From Erwinia_E haradaeae_A (GTDB lineage: Bacteria; Pseudomonadota; Gammaproteobacteria; Enterobacterales; Enterobacteriaceae): DNA of 64,000 bases. The stretch lies in assembly GCF_900698965.1 (NCBI RefSeq), contig NZ_LR217725.1:744001-808000 (forward strand), read 5' to 3'. A program made the position numbers and the translations under genes. Every line of letters begins with the position of its first letter. Positions within the stretch are counted from its first letter, which is position 1. Of this stretch, positions 41,730 through 52,130 are shown in pieces. Below the pieces are notes generated by a model. That model had not been told where the DNA came from. It saw nothing but the letters and a program-made list of their open reading frames with translations, and searched no databases.

Positions 41730-42464
41730 ATGCGTCAAATTATACTTGATACTGAAACTACTGGTATGAATATCATTGGTCCCCCTCATGATGGGCATCG
41801 CATTGTTGAGATTGGAGCCGTAGAAATAATTAACCGACGCCTAACCGGAAACAACTTTCATGTTTATATAAAACCAGATCGTTTAGTAGAGCCAGAAGCA
41901 TTTCGTATACATGGGATTTCTGATGATTTTCTACAGGATAAACCAACTTTTGCACAGATTGCTGATAATTTTTTAACTTATATTAAAGGTGGGGAGCTAG
42001 TGATCCATAACGCTTCATTTGATATTGGTTTTATTGATTATGAGTTTTCTCGATTGCAGCGAGAGATCCCGAAGACTGAAACCTTCTGTAAAATCACAGA
42101 TAGCTTATCCATAGCTCGCAAGTTATTTCCTGGCAAGCGAAATAATCTAAATGCGCTCTGTACACGTTATGCGATAGACAATAGCAAACGTACACTACAT
42201 GGTGCGTTGCTTGACGCAGAGATTTTAGCAGAAGTGTTTTTGATGATGACCGGGGGTCAGACAGCGCTACCTTTATCCATACAAGAAGCATGTCATTCAA
42301 GAAAAAATAGTAAGCATAATCCTAAAGAGCCTCTTCGTTCTATTAAGCTTTGCGTAATTCATGCGACTCCGGATGAAGTAATCGCTCATACAGAGCGCCT
42401 AAATTTAGTAAAAGAAAAAGGTGGAATCTGTCTGTGGAATCTTAATTCCATTATAAAAAAATGA
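41730..42464 (+). CDS. dnaQ: DNA polymerase III epsilon subunit (proofreading exonuclease)
   Basis: The 3'-5' exonuclease that proofreads for the replicative polymerase. It has 244 residues (E. coli 243). The DEDDh catalytic set is Asp7, Glu9, Asp98, His157 and Asp162, each five lower than in E. coli because the N-terminus is five residues shorter. The clamp-binding motif is QTALPL (177-182) in place of QTSMAF. A linker and the alpha-binding C-terminus ending near GGICLWN follow. tRNA-Asp lies 97 bp downstream as in E. coli. Proofreading seems fully retained. Confidence 0.96.
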   Translation: MRQIILDTETTGMNIIGPPHDGHRIVEIGAVEIINRRLTGNNFHVYIKPDRLVEPEAFRIHGISDDFLQDKPTFAQIADNFLTYIKGGELVIHNASFDIGFIDYEFSRLQREIPKTETFCKITDSLSIARKLFPGKRNNLNALCTRYAIDNSKRTLHGALLDAEILAEVFLMMTGGQTALPLSIQEACHSRKNSKHNPKEPLRSIKLCVIHATPDEVIAHTERLNLVKEKGGICLWNLNSIIKK

Positions 42465-42561
42465 TAACATATCGCTATTTGTCTATATAAAATTATTGAC
42501 GAATATTCTAATCCATTTTATTATGATACATAGAAGATTTAATCGATGTGTTAAATAACAC

Positions 42562-42638
42562 GGAGCGGTAGTTCAGTTGGTTAGAATACCTGCCTGTCAC
42601 GCAGGGGGTCGCGGGTTCGAGTCCCGTCCGTTCCGCCA
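42562..42638 (+). tRNA. tRNA-Asp (anticodon GTC)
   Basis: 77 nt with a full cloverleaf. The acceptor arm is GGAGCGG with CCGTTCC. The D loop is TTCAGTTGGTTAGAA. The anticodon loop CTGTCAC carries GTC at 42596-42598. The T arm GCGGGTTCGAGTCCCGT and encoded GCCA end follow. It sits behind dnaQ, equivalent to aspV of E. coli. A TTGACG at 42496-42501 and TATGAT at 42522-42527 may form its promoter, although the 20-bp spacing is long. Confidence 0.97.
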
Positions 42639-43114
42639 TTGTTAAGAACCAGCCATCCATAAAGCATTGCTATCTGTAATAACCATCTATTTTAGCTCAG
42701 GATGATCAAATTAGCTTAGGATTATAAAATTTCACATCAGAGCCTGACCGTATCTAAAACCGTATCTAAAAGAGATACGGGCAGGCTCTGATGTGAAATT
42801 TTATAAAAATATAAAGGCAAGTCTAAGGCTCAACACTGTATAGATCAACGATTGCGTCTTGAGAAAAATACATAAGATACTTCTGAAAATTTTAATTTTT
42901 GTTTTACATTACAGATATATCTTATCTGTACAATGATAACAACCCCTAGTCTAGCAGACAGTTATTATAATATATACAATAAAATCTTTTCTTTGAGTGA
43001 AAGAGAGAATATCTTATTAATCAGAAGCTACCTCCCTTAGGTTGTTCTGTTTTTAATAAAGAGACAAATCAAAAATTAAATTTTTCAATAAAACTGAAAT
43101 AAAAATAATTATTT
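42639..43114. other. tRNA-Asp to rplI convergent gap
   Basis: 0.5 kb with no gene. Its main content is the very long hairpin at 42722-42806, which probably ends transcription from both sides. Confidence 0.65.
42722..42806. terminator. 34-bp inverted repeat between convergent units
   Basis: The arms 42722-42755 and 42773-42806 are reverse complements over 34 bases with one mismatch. The loop is 17 bases. The element CCGTATCTAAAA is present twice in tandem (42748-42759, 42760-42771), so the top of the stem can pair in two registers. Each strand's 3' arm ends GAAATTTTATAA, giving a T-rich tail inside the stem. It separates dnaQ-tRNA-Asp from the opposing rplI operon, suggesting a two-way terminator. 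Confidence 0.75.
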
Positions 43115-43567
43115 TTAAACTTTAGGTATTATATTAACAATAAGTTTAGCAAAGACTTCGCTATGCACCTGAAAGTGCACTACGTGTTCACCAATTGTGC
43201 GCAATACACCATGTGGTAAACGAACTTCACTTTTTACAACTTCTACGCCGGCTCTTGTGACAACTTCAGCGATATCACGAATACCAACAGATCCAAACAA
43301 TTTACCTTCGCTACCTGCTTTAGACATGAGTGTCACTATTTTTAATTCATTAATTTTCTTAGCGCGTTGATGAGCTATAGAAAGAATCCTGGTAACCTTT
43401 GCTTCTAATTCTACACGCTGAGTTTTAAAAAATTCAATATTTTTTTTTGTGGCAGGTACAGCCTTGGTATGTGGAATTAAGAAGTTACGAGCATATCCCG
43501 ATTTAACATTGACCTGCTCCCCAAAACTACCTAAATTCACTATTTGATCGAGTAAAATCACTTGCAT
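43115..43567 (-). CDS. rplI: 50S ribosomal protein L9
   Basis: Binds 23S rRNA domain V near L1 and helps keep the reading frame. It has 150 residues (E. coli 149). The N-domain MQVILLDQIVNLGSFGEQVNVKSGYARNFL, the long connecting helix and the C-domain with GSEGKLFGSVG and the VHSEV region are present. It is last in rpsF-priB-rpsR-rplI, 43 bp after rpsR. L9 is dispensable in E. coli but usually kept in reduced genomes. Confidence 0.96.
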   Translation of the reverse strand: MQVILLDQIVNLGSFGEQVNVKSGYARNFLIPHTKAVPATKKNIEFFKTQRVELEAKVTRILSIAHQRAKKINELKIVTLMSKAGSEGKLFGSVGIRDIAEVVTRAGVEVVKSEVRLPHGVLRTIGEHVVHFQVHSEVFAKLIVNIIPKV

Positions 43568-43610
43568 AACCTATAGCCTCTTCCAAGTACTGAATAAATA
43601 GTTATGTTAT

Positions 43611-43838
43611 TTACTGATGGTGATCAGTATATGGCAGTAAGGACAAATAACGAGCTCGTTTTACTGCGCGAGCTAGCTGACGTTGATATTTTGCACGTGT
43701 ACCAGTGATTCGACTTGGTACAAGCTTACCACTTTCTGTAATATAATTTTTTAACACAGCAATATCCTTATAATCAATCTCTTTTATCCCTTCGGCAGTG
43801 AAACGGCAGAACTTACGACGACGAAAATAACGTGCCAT
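43611..43838 (-). CDS. rpsR: 30S ribosomal protein S18
   Basis: Pairs with S6 on the 30S platform. The 75 residues match E. coli. It starts MARYFRRRKFCRFTAEG and continues IDYKDIAVLKNYITESGKLVPSRITGT, near identical to E. coli. It is four bases after priB, so it is co-transcribed with it. No oddities. Confidence 0.97.
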   Translation of the reverse strand: MARYFRRRKFCRFTAEGIKEIDYKDIAVLKNYITESGKLVPSRITGTRAKYQRQLARAVKRARYLSLLPYTDHHQ

Positions 43839-43842
43839 ATAG

Positions 43843-44166
43843 CTAGTCTCCAGACTCTATGAGTTCAATCTTTTTAGCATGTAATACAATTTTATACAAT
43901 CCATGACGCCCTTTATGAGAGCAAAGAAAGCCCTGAACATTCAACAATACACCCATTATTATGCATTGGGTTATATTTTTTTGGATCTGACCACTAATAA
44001 CTATTGGCAGCCAGCACCAAACTCGCCGACTACAATCAGCTTCTATATGTCTTGAACGATGTTCAAGCACAAATTGACAATGCGGTACCCCTGAAGGACT
44101 AACTGATCTCCTGGGTTCCTTGTACACAGTTCCAGACAAAATCACCAAATTATCTGTACCTACCAT
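43843..44166 (-). CDS. priB: Primosomal replication protein PriB
   Basis: Single-strand DNA-binding OB-fold dimer that joins PriA and DnaT to restart stalled forks. It has 107 residues (E. coli 104). It has DNLVILSGTVYKEP and then SPSGVPHCQFVLEHRS, ending in HAKKIELIESG. It lies two bases after rpsF and four before rpsR, the enterobacterial order. Its persistence depends on priA/dnaT elsewhere; the tight operon could also explain retention. Confidence 0.94.
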   Translation of the reverse strand: MVGTDNLVILSGTVYKEPRRSVSPSGVPHCQFVLEHRSRHIEADCSRRVWCWLPIVISGQIQKNITQCIIMGVLLNVQGFLCSHKGRHGLYKIVLHAKKIELIESGD

Positions 44167-44168
44167 GA

Positions 44169-44564
44169 TTACCCTTCAGTATGCCTGATTTCTATATCAT
44201 GAGCTATTTCATTGGCGCTATCGTTGCGGTTCTCTCGGCGGTCATCTTTAATTCTAACCATTTGAGATGCTTCAGTAACTGCTTTTTTCATACGTATAAC
44301 CATGGCTCGAATAATAAAATCATTAAATCTAAATTGACTCTCTAACTGATCAACAACTTCTTGTGTCACTTCTATGTTCATTAAAACATAATGAGCTTTT
44401 TGTAATTTATAGATTGGGTAAGCCAGCTGACGACGCCCCCAATCTTCTAATCGATGCACAGTGCCTTTAACTGCGTTAATAAGATTAGAGTATCTCTCAA
44501 TCATGCCGGGTACTTGTTCACTTTGATCAGGATGCACCATGAAAACAATTTCATAATGACGCAT
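44169..44564 (-). CDS. rpsF: 30S ribosomal protein S6
   Basis: Platform protein that forms a heterodimer with S18. It has 131 residues. It starts MRHYEIVFMVHPDQSEQVPGM and has GRRQLAYPIYKLQKAHYVLMN. An AAGGAG ribosome site precedes the ATG. The C-terminal tail ends HTEG and lacks the final glutamate pair to which RimK adds Glu in E. coli, so that modification has probably been lost. First gene of the operon; a GC-rich hairpin in its leader may be regulatory. Confidence 0.96.
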   Translation of the reverse strand: MRHYEIVFMVHPDQSEQVPGMIERYSNLINAVKGTVHRLEDWGRRQLAYPIYKLQKAHYVLMNIEVTQEVVDQLESQFRFNDFIIRAMVIRMKKAVTEASQMVRIKDDRRENRNDSANEIAHDIEIRHTEG

Positions 44565-45719
44565 AAAATAGCTCCTTATATAGATTTTTCAGCCTCGCAA
44601 GGTCGACTGCGACCTCAATAGAGAAACAAGGAACAGGGTTAGCAACATTACGAGTATAGAATATAGTCTAATTAATCTGTAAATTATGTATCTATCTTTA
44701 CATGCATCTCTTTGTACTAGATACATCTCATAAGTATTAGTTTGTCGCTAATAATAAAATTATTTTCACTACTTGCCTGTAAGTTGATTAAAAAGACTGA
44801 TAATTGTAGCATATCACAAGTTATGAATAATAAGCTTCAACCTTTAATCTATATTTTTAATAACTACAATTAACTTGTATTCATTGTAGTTATTCTCTAC
44901 ACACAGGAATCTATACGATATGTGATATGCATAAAATATGAATGTAAAAGCCCACTAACGAGCAATTACGAAAAAATCAATTCCTTATGTATATAATAAA
45001 ATAGACTGGGATGATTCTTTAACAACATACTTGCTTTTTACCTCGCTGTTGCTTTTTTATTTATTTTAAATAACCTAAGTTTTATCAATCGCCGTTTTAT
45101 CAATCGCCTATGTTATTCTGCATTTTTTATTCATGTTATCAGCCATAACCTATCAGATAAGCAACTACTATTTCGACGAATATCGCAGCAAATACAGTCA
45201 GTATATACAATTATATATGTCCTTCTTAGGCACTTAGCAATAGAAACGTAAATGATTAACAGAATATACTTCTCTAAATAATCTTGCACATTGTTCAAGG
45301 GCAACAAAAAGAACATATTAACGCATAAAAATCTTTAAAACCATGTGAAAAACACCATATGGTGCATATTGGGCTGAATGATATGATCTATTAAAAAAAT
45401 TTAACATAGTTAAAAATATAGTTAAACGTAAGACTTTAAGACTTATCTAATATACTTGAATAGCATGCTCACTTGAATAGCATACTTACATTTGTAATTG
45501 CTATACTTACTTGGTTACTCTACAGTATAATAGCTTGTAAGGCTAGTTGTAAGACTATGGTAATGTATAAAAATATTCCAGTACCCTTCTTACAGACATT
45601 CCATCGTTAAATCTAAACAGTAAAATATACTGTATATTATTTTATCGAATCGTGCTTTAAAAAAGCTATCTCCTATGATATCTTATGTGCTTGTAAAAAC
45701 CCATTAAATCTATTTAATC
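44565..45719. other. rpsF-rnb divergent intergenic region
   Basis: 1.2 kb with no supportable gene. The rpsF leader next to 44565 has one hairpin (44600-44615). No strong ribosome site precedes rnb. Confidence 0.6.
44600..44615 (-). promoter_or_regulatory. Hairpin in the rpsF leader
   Basis: AGGTCG pairs with CGACCT around a 4-base loop, about 36 bases before the rpsF start, in otherwise AT-rich DNA. Many bacteria carry an S6:S18-binding autoregulatory leader at this place. The match is by position only. Confidence 0.35.
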
Positions 45720-47675
45720 ATGCTACAAGATAACCCACTATTAGTACAGCTAAAAAACACATTCCAATCAAAACTTAGGTATGTAGAGGGTGTAGTAAAA
45801 GGCACTTCAAAAGGTTTTGGCTTTTTAGAGGTCAAGCCACAAAAAAGTTACTTTATTCCGCCACCATATATGAAAAAAGTTATGCATGGCGACCGCATCA
45901 TAGCGAGCATTAAGAACGAAAAAGATCGTCTTATTGCTTATCCAGAAAAACTGATACAACCTTTTCTTAAACGTTTTATTGGACGAATAGAGAAAAAAAA
46001 TAACTACCTATTTATTATACCGGAGTGCTTCCTGCTAAAGCAAGCGATCCAGTGTAAACCAAATATACATTTTATGAAACATACTTTCCAGGAAGGTGAT
46101 TGGACAGTAGCAGAGATGCTACATCATCCACTCACAGGAAGCCACAATTTTTTCGCTGAGATTATTGAATTCATAACCAATGAAAAAAACAACCTAGCTC
46201 CATGGTGGGTTACTCTAGCGCGTCATAATCTTGAGCGTGAATCGCCTAATATAGAATCCCCAACAGAAATGCTAGATGAAGCTCTAGAGCGTCTAGATCT
46301 TACCAAAATGCCTTTTATCACTATCGATAGCGCCAACACTGAGGATATCGATGATGCATTATACATAGAAGATATCGGACGGGGTAATCTCAAACTTATT
46401 GTTGCTATTGCTGATCCAACCGCTTATGTATCTGTTGGTAGCGCAATCGACGCAGCAGCTTCTGAGAGATCATTTACCAACTACCTACCTGGTTTGAATA
46501 TTGCAATGCTACCGCGCCACTTATCACATGATGTCTGTTCTTTACGCCCAAACAAGAGACGACCAGTTCTAGCTTGCCGAGTTACGATTTCTCCTGATGG
46601 GGAACCTAATAACGATGTTCAGTTCTTTGCTGCTTGGATTACCTCCCAAGCTCAACTGATCTATAACAATGTTTCTGATTGGTTAGAGAATCCTCAACAA
46701 AGCAACTGGCAACCAAAAAATGCGATTATTTCTAAACAAATAAGTCTACTAAATCGACTGCGTCTAGCACGTAACCAATGGCGAAAAGAACATGCGCTTT
46801 TATTTCCGGATCGTCCAGACTTTCGTTTTTTATTAGACAAAACAGGTGGCGTTATAGATATTGTTGCTGAGCATAGACGTATTGCAAACCGTATTATTGA
46901 AGAATCAATGATCCTTGTAAATATTTGTGCCGCTAACTTGCTACGTGATACATTTGGTTTTGGTATATATAATGTTCATCTTGGATTTGATCCAACCCAT
47001 AGAGAGCAAGCAGCCAGAGTACTAGCTAGTTATGGTATAAACGCTCATCCAGTAGAAATAGCTACATTAAACGGATTTCGTGTACTACGCCGACAACTAG
47101 ATACTCAACCAAACCAGTTTCTTCATACTCGTATTAGACGCTTCCAGCTGTTATCTGAAATTAAGACTACCCCCGGTCCCCACTTTGGCCTAGGACTAGA
47201 TGTTTATGCCACCTGGACATCTCCTATTCGAAAATATGGAGATATGGTCAACCATCGCTTACTCAAGGCTATTATTAAAGGTGAAAATGGCGTTCGCCCT
47301 AGCACCTCTCTCACAACAAAAATGTCTGAGCGTCGCCGGCAAAATCGTATGGCCGAGAGAGACATAAGTGATTTACTTTACTCACGTTTTTTACAAAAAT
47401 CAGCTGGTAGCACTAAAAGATTCACTGCTGAAGTGATTGATGTATTAAAAGGTGGTATACGTATTCGCTTGCGAGATAACGGTGCAGTGGCCTTCATTCC
47501 TTCTTCATTTCTTTCAGAAGAACATGATGGACTGATTTTCAGTCATATTCATGGCCATGTAAAAAATAACAGTATAACACTTTACCGCGTAACCGATATT
47601 ATAGAGGTTGTGATTGTAGCAGTAAGAATAAACACTCGTAACATTATTGCACGTCCAGCGCCAAAACATCCATGA
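45720..47675 (+). CDS. rnb: Exoribonuclease II
   Basis: Processive 3'-5' exoribonuclease that degrades unstructured RNA. It has 651 residues (E. coli 644). Cold-shock domains (GFGFLEVKPQKSYFIPP) are followed by the RNB catalytic domain with Asp203, Asp209, Asp211 and Asp212 in TIDSANTEDIDDAL and WTSPIRKYGDMVNHR. The C-terminal S1 domain ends in NIIARPAP. It stands alone, with about 1 kb gaps either side. RNase II is optional in E. coli when PNPase is present, so its retention may mean fewer RNases remain, which is inference. Confidence 0.96.
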   Translation: MLQDNPLLVQLKNTFQSKLRYVEGVVKGTSKGFGFLEVKPQKSYFIPPPYMKKVMHGDRIIASIKNEKDRLIAYPEKLIQPFLKRFIGRIEKKNNYLFIIPECFLLKQAIQCKPNIHFMKHTFQEGDWTVAEMLHHPLTGSHNFFAEIIEFITNEKNNLAPWWVTLARHNLERESPNIESPTEMLDEALERLDLTKMPFITIDSANTEDIDDALYIEDIGRGNLKLIVAIADPTAYVSVGSAIDAAASERSFTNYLPGLNIAMLPRHLSHDVCSLRPNKRRPVLACRVTISPDGEPNNDVQFFAAWITSQAQLIYNNVSDWLENPQQSNWQPKNAIISKQISLLNRLRLARNQWRKEHALLFPDRPDFRFLLDKTGGVIDIVAEHRRIANRIIEESMILVNICAANLLRDTFGFGIYNVHLGFDPTHREQAARVLASYGINAHPVEIATLNGFRVLRRQLDTQPNQFLHTRIRRFQLLSEIKTTPGPHFGLGLDVYATWTSPIRKYGDMVNHRLLKAIIKGENGVRPSTSLTTKMSERRRQNRMAERDISDLLYSRFLQKSAGSTKRFTAEVIDVLKGGIRIRLRDNGAVAFIPSSFLSEEHDGLIFSHIHGHVKNNSITLYRVTDIIEVVIVAVRINTRNIIARPAPKHP

Positions 47676-48679
47676 TTAATACTCATCAAGAAGCGTAGTA
47701 TATCTATACTGATAATTGGTATTTTGATACAAAAGGCTGTGCATTAGCATCAATCGCTGTGTTTTCTCAAAGAGAAGATTAGATAAAAATAAGGTCTCTG
47801 TAGGTATTATGTAAATTTTTACAGTTAACCTCAATTATAAACCATCTTAATAATATTAAGACCTTGATCTTTTTGGAAACTCTTAAGGATTACAGACTAG
47901 TGCTTGGTTTTTTAACCAGACATGTGTTCTGAATTCTTCTATAAACGCAAATCTATCTGCAAGAATTTTCCTAAATAATATGGAATGATAATATACCTAA
48001 TGTATAACGCACCTTGTACGACTTAAAGAACTCAGAAACGATTAATTAGATCGTTGCATCATACACCTAAACTCTCTATCATTATTAATGATATATCTAT
48101 TATACAATATAATACATCTAATATTCTAAAGCATTCCGATAATATGAATTGTTATATCTCATGGATCGCTGTCTCTTTGTATTACAATATCGATACTATT
48201 AGTGTTTTAGCTTTCTAACTGGGCTAGTTTTGCAACAGAGACATATATAGTGTCTATTATTTTTAATAGTATTACGAGTTTATAACACTAGTTTAATAAC
48301 ATGCTTATCCCATTCTAAAAATAAGAGCTGTTAATTATCAGCATCATTATAGATCAGGCTTCGTTATATCTGTATAGTAAACAAGCTCAATTAGAGTCAT
48401 CACAAAGAATAGTTTTTTATTGATGATGCTATGACAAAAATATTGTATATCAAGCTATCATACTAGAAAAATATTCTATAATGGAATGATTACACTAAAA
48501 TGCGCTTAAAATCTTTATACAGATCTTAGGACTTAGCCTGATTAGGAGGTTTATATTATACAATATAAAAGTTTTCTAGGCGCGCACTACTTCTGCGTAG
48601 CGCATATCTACTAACTCTTACCTAGACTGATATATAGATATTCTATACATATTCTTTTGGTAATAGAGGGCAACCTGTT
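47676..48679. other. rnb-speE intergenic region
   Basis: 1 kb with no supportable gene. Close to speE there is a GC-rich hairpin (48582-48601) in an AT-rich setting. Confidence 0.6.
48582..48601 (+). promoter_or_regulatory. Hairpin upstream of speE
   Basis: GCG..CTAC pairs with GTAGCGC with a two-base bulge and a 6-base loop, about 80 bp before the speE ATG. It could be part of the transcript leader. No known polyamine-responsive element is recognised. Confidence 0.3.
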
Positions 48680-49531
48680 ATGAATGCTAATAATATATGG
48701 TGTGAAACGCTTTACTCTGGAATAGGACAGCACTTTTCTATTAATAAAACCCTCTATCATGAGAAAACTAATTATCAAGATTTAATGATTTTTAAAAACA
48801 TGACCCTAGGTCGTGTTATGGTGCTCAATGGTATAGTACAAACTACTGAATATGATGAATTTGTATATCATGAAATGATGTCGCATGTCCCTTTGCTTGC
48901 TCATGCTGCACCACGTAATGTATTAATTATCGGCGGTGGGGATGGAGCTATACTACGTGAAGTCAGCCGCTATAAAAATATCAAACAAATTACAATGGTT
49001 GAAATAGATCACAGTGTGGTAGAAGTATGCAAACAGTATTTGCCGAAGCATAATGCTGGTGCTTATAAGGATTGTCGGTTAAAACTTATCATTGATGATG
49101 GGGCTCATTTTCTTCAAACAAGCAATGAAAAATTTGATATCATTATCTCTGATTCTACCGATCCGATTGGACCAGGAAAAAACCTCTATACCACTGATTT
49201 TTATCAAGGATGTCGCAATAACTTAAATGATGGTGGTATTTTTGTGGCACAAAATGGTGTCTGTTTTTTACAACACAAGACTGCAATTGAGAGTTATAAA
49301 AAACTTAAAAATTATTTTAGTGATGTTAGCTTCTATCAGGCTACTATCCCAACCTATTATGGCGGTATCATGATTTTTTCTTGGGCAAGCAATCACTCTG
49401 CACTACGTCAGATCAAGATGCATACCTTAATAAATCGATATACAAAATCAGGTATCCATTGTCGATATTATAATCCGGCAATCCATTTTAATAGCTTTGC
49501 TCTTCCACAATATTTATTAAATATGCTTTAA
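48680..49531 (+). CDS. speE: Spermidine synthase
   Basis: Transfers aminopropyl from decarboxylated SAM to putrescine to make spermidine. It has 283 residues (E. coli 288). The substrate-binding GGGDG is at 85-89, and SDSTDPIGPG holds the catalytic Asp158 and Asp161. QTTEYDEFVYHEMMSHVP and PTYYGGIM are also conserved. It lies 28 bp before speD in the ancestral speE-speD order. The putrescine source (speC or speA/B) is not in this window and might be the host or a partner symbiont. Confidence 0.96.
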   Translation: MNANNIWCETLYSGIGQHFSINKTLYHEKTNYQDLMIFKNMTLGRVMVLNGIVQTTEYDEFVYHEMMSHVPLLAHAAPRNVLIIGGGDGAILREVSRYKNIKQITMVEIDHSVVEVCKQYLPKHNAGAYKDCRLKLIIDDGAHFLQTSNEKFDIIISDSTDPIGPGKNLYTTDFYQGCRNNLNDGGIFVAQNGVCFLQHKTAIESYKKLKNYFSDVSFYQATIPTYYGGIMIFSWASNHSALRQIKMHTLINRYTKSGIHCRYYNPAIHFNSFALPQYLLNML

Positions 49532-49559
49532 TACTAGTTAGTATTTTAAGGAAAATAAC

Positions 49560-50357
49560 TTGCAAAAGTTAAAACTACATGGCTTTAATAACCTAACAAA
49601 AAGTCTAAGTTTTTGTATCTATGATATTTGTTATGCCAATACCAAAGCAGAACGTGACGGGTATATTGCATATATTGATGAGCAATACAATGCTAATCGA
49701 TTAACTGAAATTCTTAGTAAAACCTGCTCAATTATTGGTGCTAGCATACTAAGTATTGCGCGTCAGGATTATGAACCACAAGGCGCTAGTGTTACTATGT
49801 TGGTAAGCGAGGAATTGATTGACCCACGTGATATTGATACATCTGAGCACCCCGGTCCCCTGCCAAGCTCGCTAATTGCACATCTTGATACAAGTCATAT
49901 ATGTGTTCATACTTATCCGGAAAGTCATCCGGCAGGAGGTTTATGTACTTTTCGTGCTGATATTGAAGTATCTACTTGCGGGGTCATTTCACCATTAAAG
50001 GCCTTAAATTACTTAATTCACAAACTTGAATCTGATATTGTTACTATAGATTATCGGGTTCGTGGTTTTACTCGTGATATAAATGGAATCAAGCACTTTA
50101 TGGATCATGAAATTAACTCAATACAAAATTTCATGTCAGAAGACATGAAAGCCATGCATGATATGATGGATGTAAATGTTTATCAAGAAAATATATTTCA
50201 TACTAAGATGCTTTTAAAAAAATTTGATCTTAGGCATTATCTTTTTAATTCTAAACTAGAAGACTTAGGCGCGCAAGAGCATAAACGGATTACTAATCTA
50301 CTATGGAAAGAGATGAGAGAAATCTATTATGGTCAGAATATTCCATCTATTAGCTAA
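49560..50357 (+). CDS. speD: S-adenosylmethionine decarboxylase proenzyme
   Basis: Pyruvoyl enzyme that supplies decarboxylated SAM to SpeE. It has 265 residues (E. coli 264). The start is TTG at 49560, with AAGGAAAA before it, giving MQKLKLHGFNNLTKSLSF. The proenzyme must cut itself before Ser112, which becomes the pyruvoyl group. Ser112 and HICVHTYPESHP are intact, but residue 111 is Thr where E. coli has Lys. A terminator hairpin follows at 250 bp. The pair speE-speD is the complete last leg of spermidine synthesis. Confidence 0.96.
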   Translation: MQKLKLHGFNNLTKSLSFCIYDICYANTKAERDGYIAYIDEQYNANRLTEILSKTCSIIGASILSIARQDYEPQGASVTMLVSEELIDPRDIDTSEHPGPLPSSLIAHLDTSHICVHTYPESHPAGGLCTFRADIEVSTCGVISPLKALNYLIHKLESDIVTIDYRVRGFTRDINGIKHFMDHEINSIQNFMSEDMKAMHDMMDVNVYQENIFHTKMLLKKFDLRHYLFNSKLEDLGAQEHKRITNLLWKEMREIYYGQNIPSIS

Positions 50358-52130
50358 AGTGTCAGCGATTCTTCATAATACATTTTGTGTTACTTTCTAA
50401 CAAGAAGACCTATCAAGGTTATACACTCATTCACTAATTTAAATCAAAACACGCTCTTGTATTGCAACACTCATCATTACAATATTTTATTATAAAATGT
50501 ATTATTTTTTTGTGCTGATATTATATATAATAATATTTATTCATCAATATTCATCAATCTATAGTAATAATCAGTGGTTAAATGACTCATTGATAATTTA
50601 TAAAACCAGTATATAAAATATTATATACTGGCTTTACTTTTAATAAGTTATTACCTAAGAGTATCTCCGTTAGTTAACTTTCATTGGAAGATTATCAGAA
50701 GATTCTATTAATAGTTATTTTACTACATACCACTAAATTCACAATTATTGTATCATTGAACTATGAGTCATAAATAATAGGTATGAATGTATTCATATCT
50801 CAAGTACTAAGATGTATGTCTCATGTATATCATGATCCTAACCTGCTTACTAAAATCATCCTGTCTTATCTAAGACTAGAAGAATAAAATTCTCATTTTA
50901 TTCTTGATATCTGGGATCGTTTAGTGTTGAATATTAATTCATGTAGAAATACAACTATCATATCTACGTATATACCAGTAAAAGATGAGAAGATAATTTT
51001 AATAGTGATAGTATGTTAGATACTCACGATAGTTATCTTTGTAATTTTAATATTTTCGCCTTATTACGATTCTAGTTTGATTCAGAACACCATAAAAATA
51101 GAGATGAAAATCCAGCTTCTTACTCACACCTATCTTGAGTATTAAAAATCATTTAACTAGCCTGAACCGCATAAAACCTAAAAAATCATATGAATAATAA
51201 CTACAGTCATTCATAGCACTATCTCAGCATTGCTTTTAGCAATCACATAGGCATCAAATAGTGCGCGCTTTCTTAAGCGCTCTACAAAACTGATTATTCT
51301 GTCAAAGTTTTTTTGAATACACTGAATATATTAAGAACAGTTCTTTAAATGCAATCCATTTCGAGCTAATTTTTTAAAAAAAAGAGTGGATTGATATATT
51401 CTTAGTCTATCTCAATCTTTTAAAATTTAGTATATATTCTATATTAGTATTGATATTCGATTAACACGCGGACACGCCAGATATAATCTCTAAAAATGCT
51501 ATTACATAAAAGATTTAATGCAAGATTTTGGTTGTATTTTAGAACAGCGTACGATGCAAAAATATAAAATTATAAATTGTATTAAAATAGAATTATCGTA
51601 AGATCATTTATCTATTATGATAGACATATCATGTATAGAAATTGATAGTAAGATACTATATAAAGCCAATAAAATAAAATCCAATATTTTTCTATTTTCT
51701 TATCTAATAATTAGATTAGCATGTTTTTTATTTTAGGAATGTAAAATTATTAAAATTGTTCTCTCTCTAAAGGTCGTAAGTACTAATATCTATTATGATT
51801 GCTAATAATAGGTGATATCTAAATAACTAGATTACTAATGTTTGCAGATATATATAAAAATACGTTTGTATTTATAGTACTGTCATTATAAAGCATAGTA
51901 ACTATACAATAGTACATGAACTACTCTAATCATGGCTATGTTGAATAGATAAGCAAAAAAACTTAAAATAATCTAGATCAATTAGTGTTTGTTAGATATT
52001 TCTTGACCCCTGATACATGCACTGCCTAGATATGGCATAACTCTTAATTATTATCGTCTTAATATTGTATTGTAAATAAAATTTAGTGGAACTATTTTTT
52101 GAAAAATCACCGCTTAACTACACACACAAG
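50358..52130. other. speD-purD convergent gap
   Basis: 1.8 kb with no supportable gene, apart from the speD terminator hairpin (50606-50640). It is dense in stops on both strands. Confidence 0.6.
50606..50640 (+). terminator. Probable speE-speD terminator
   Basis: An 11-bp perfect stem (50606-50616 with 50621-50631) with a 4-base loop is followed by CTTTACTTTT. Its orientation suits speD, although it lies about 250 bp downstream. Confidence 0.65.
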
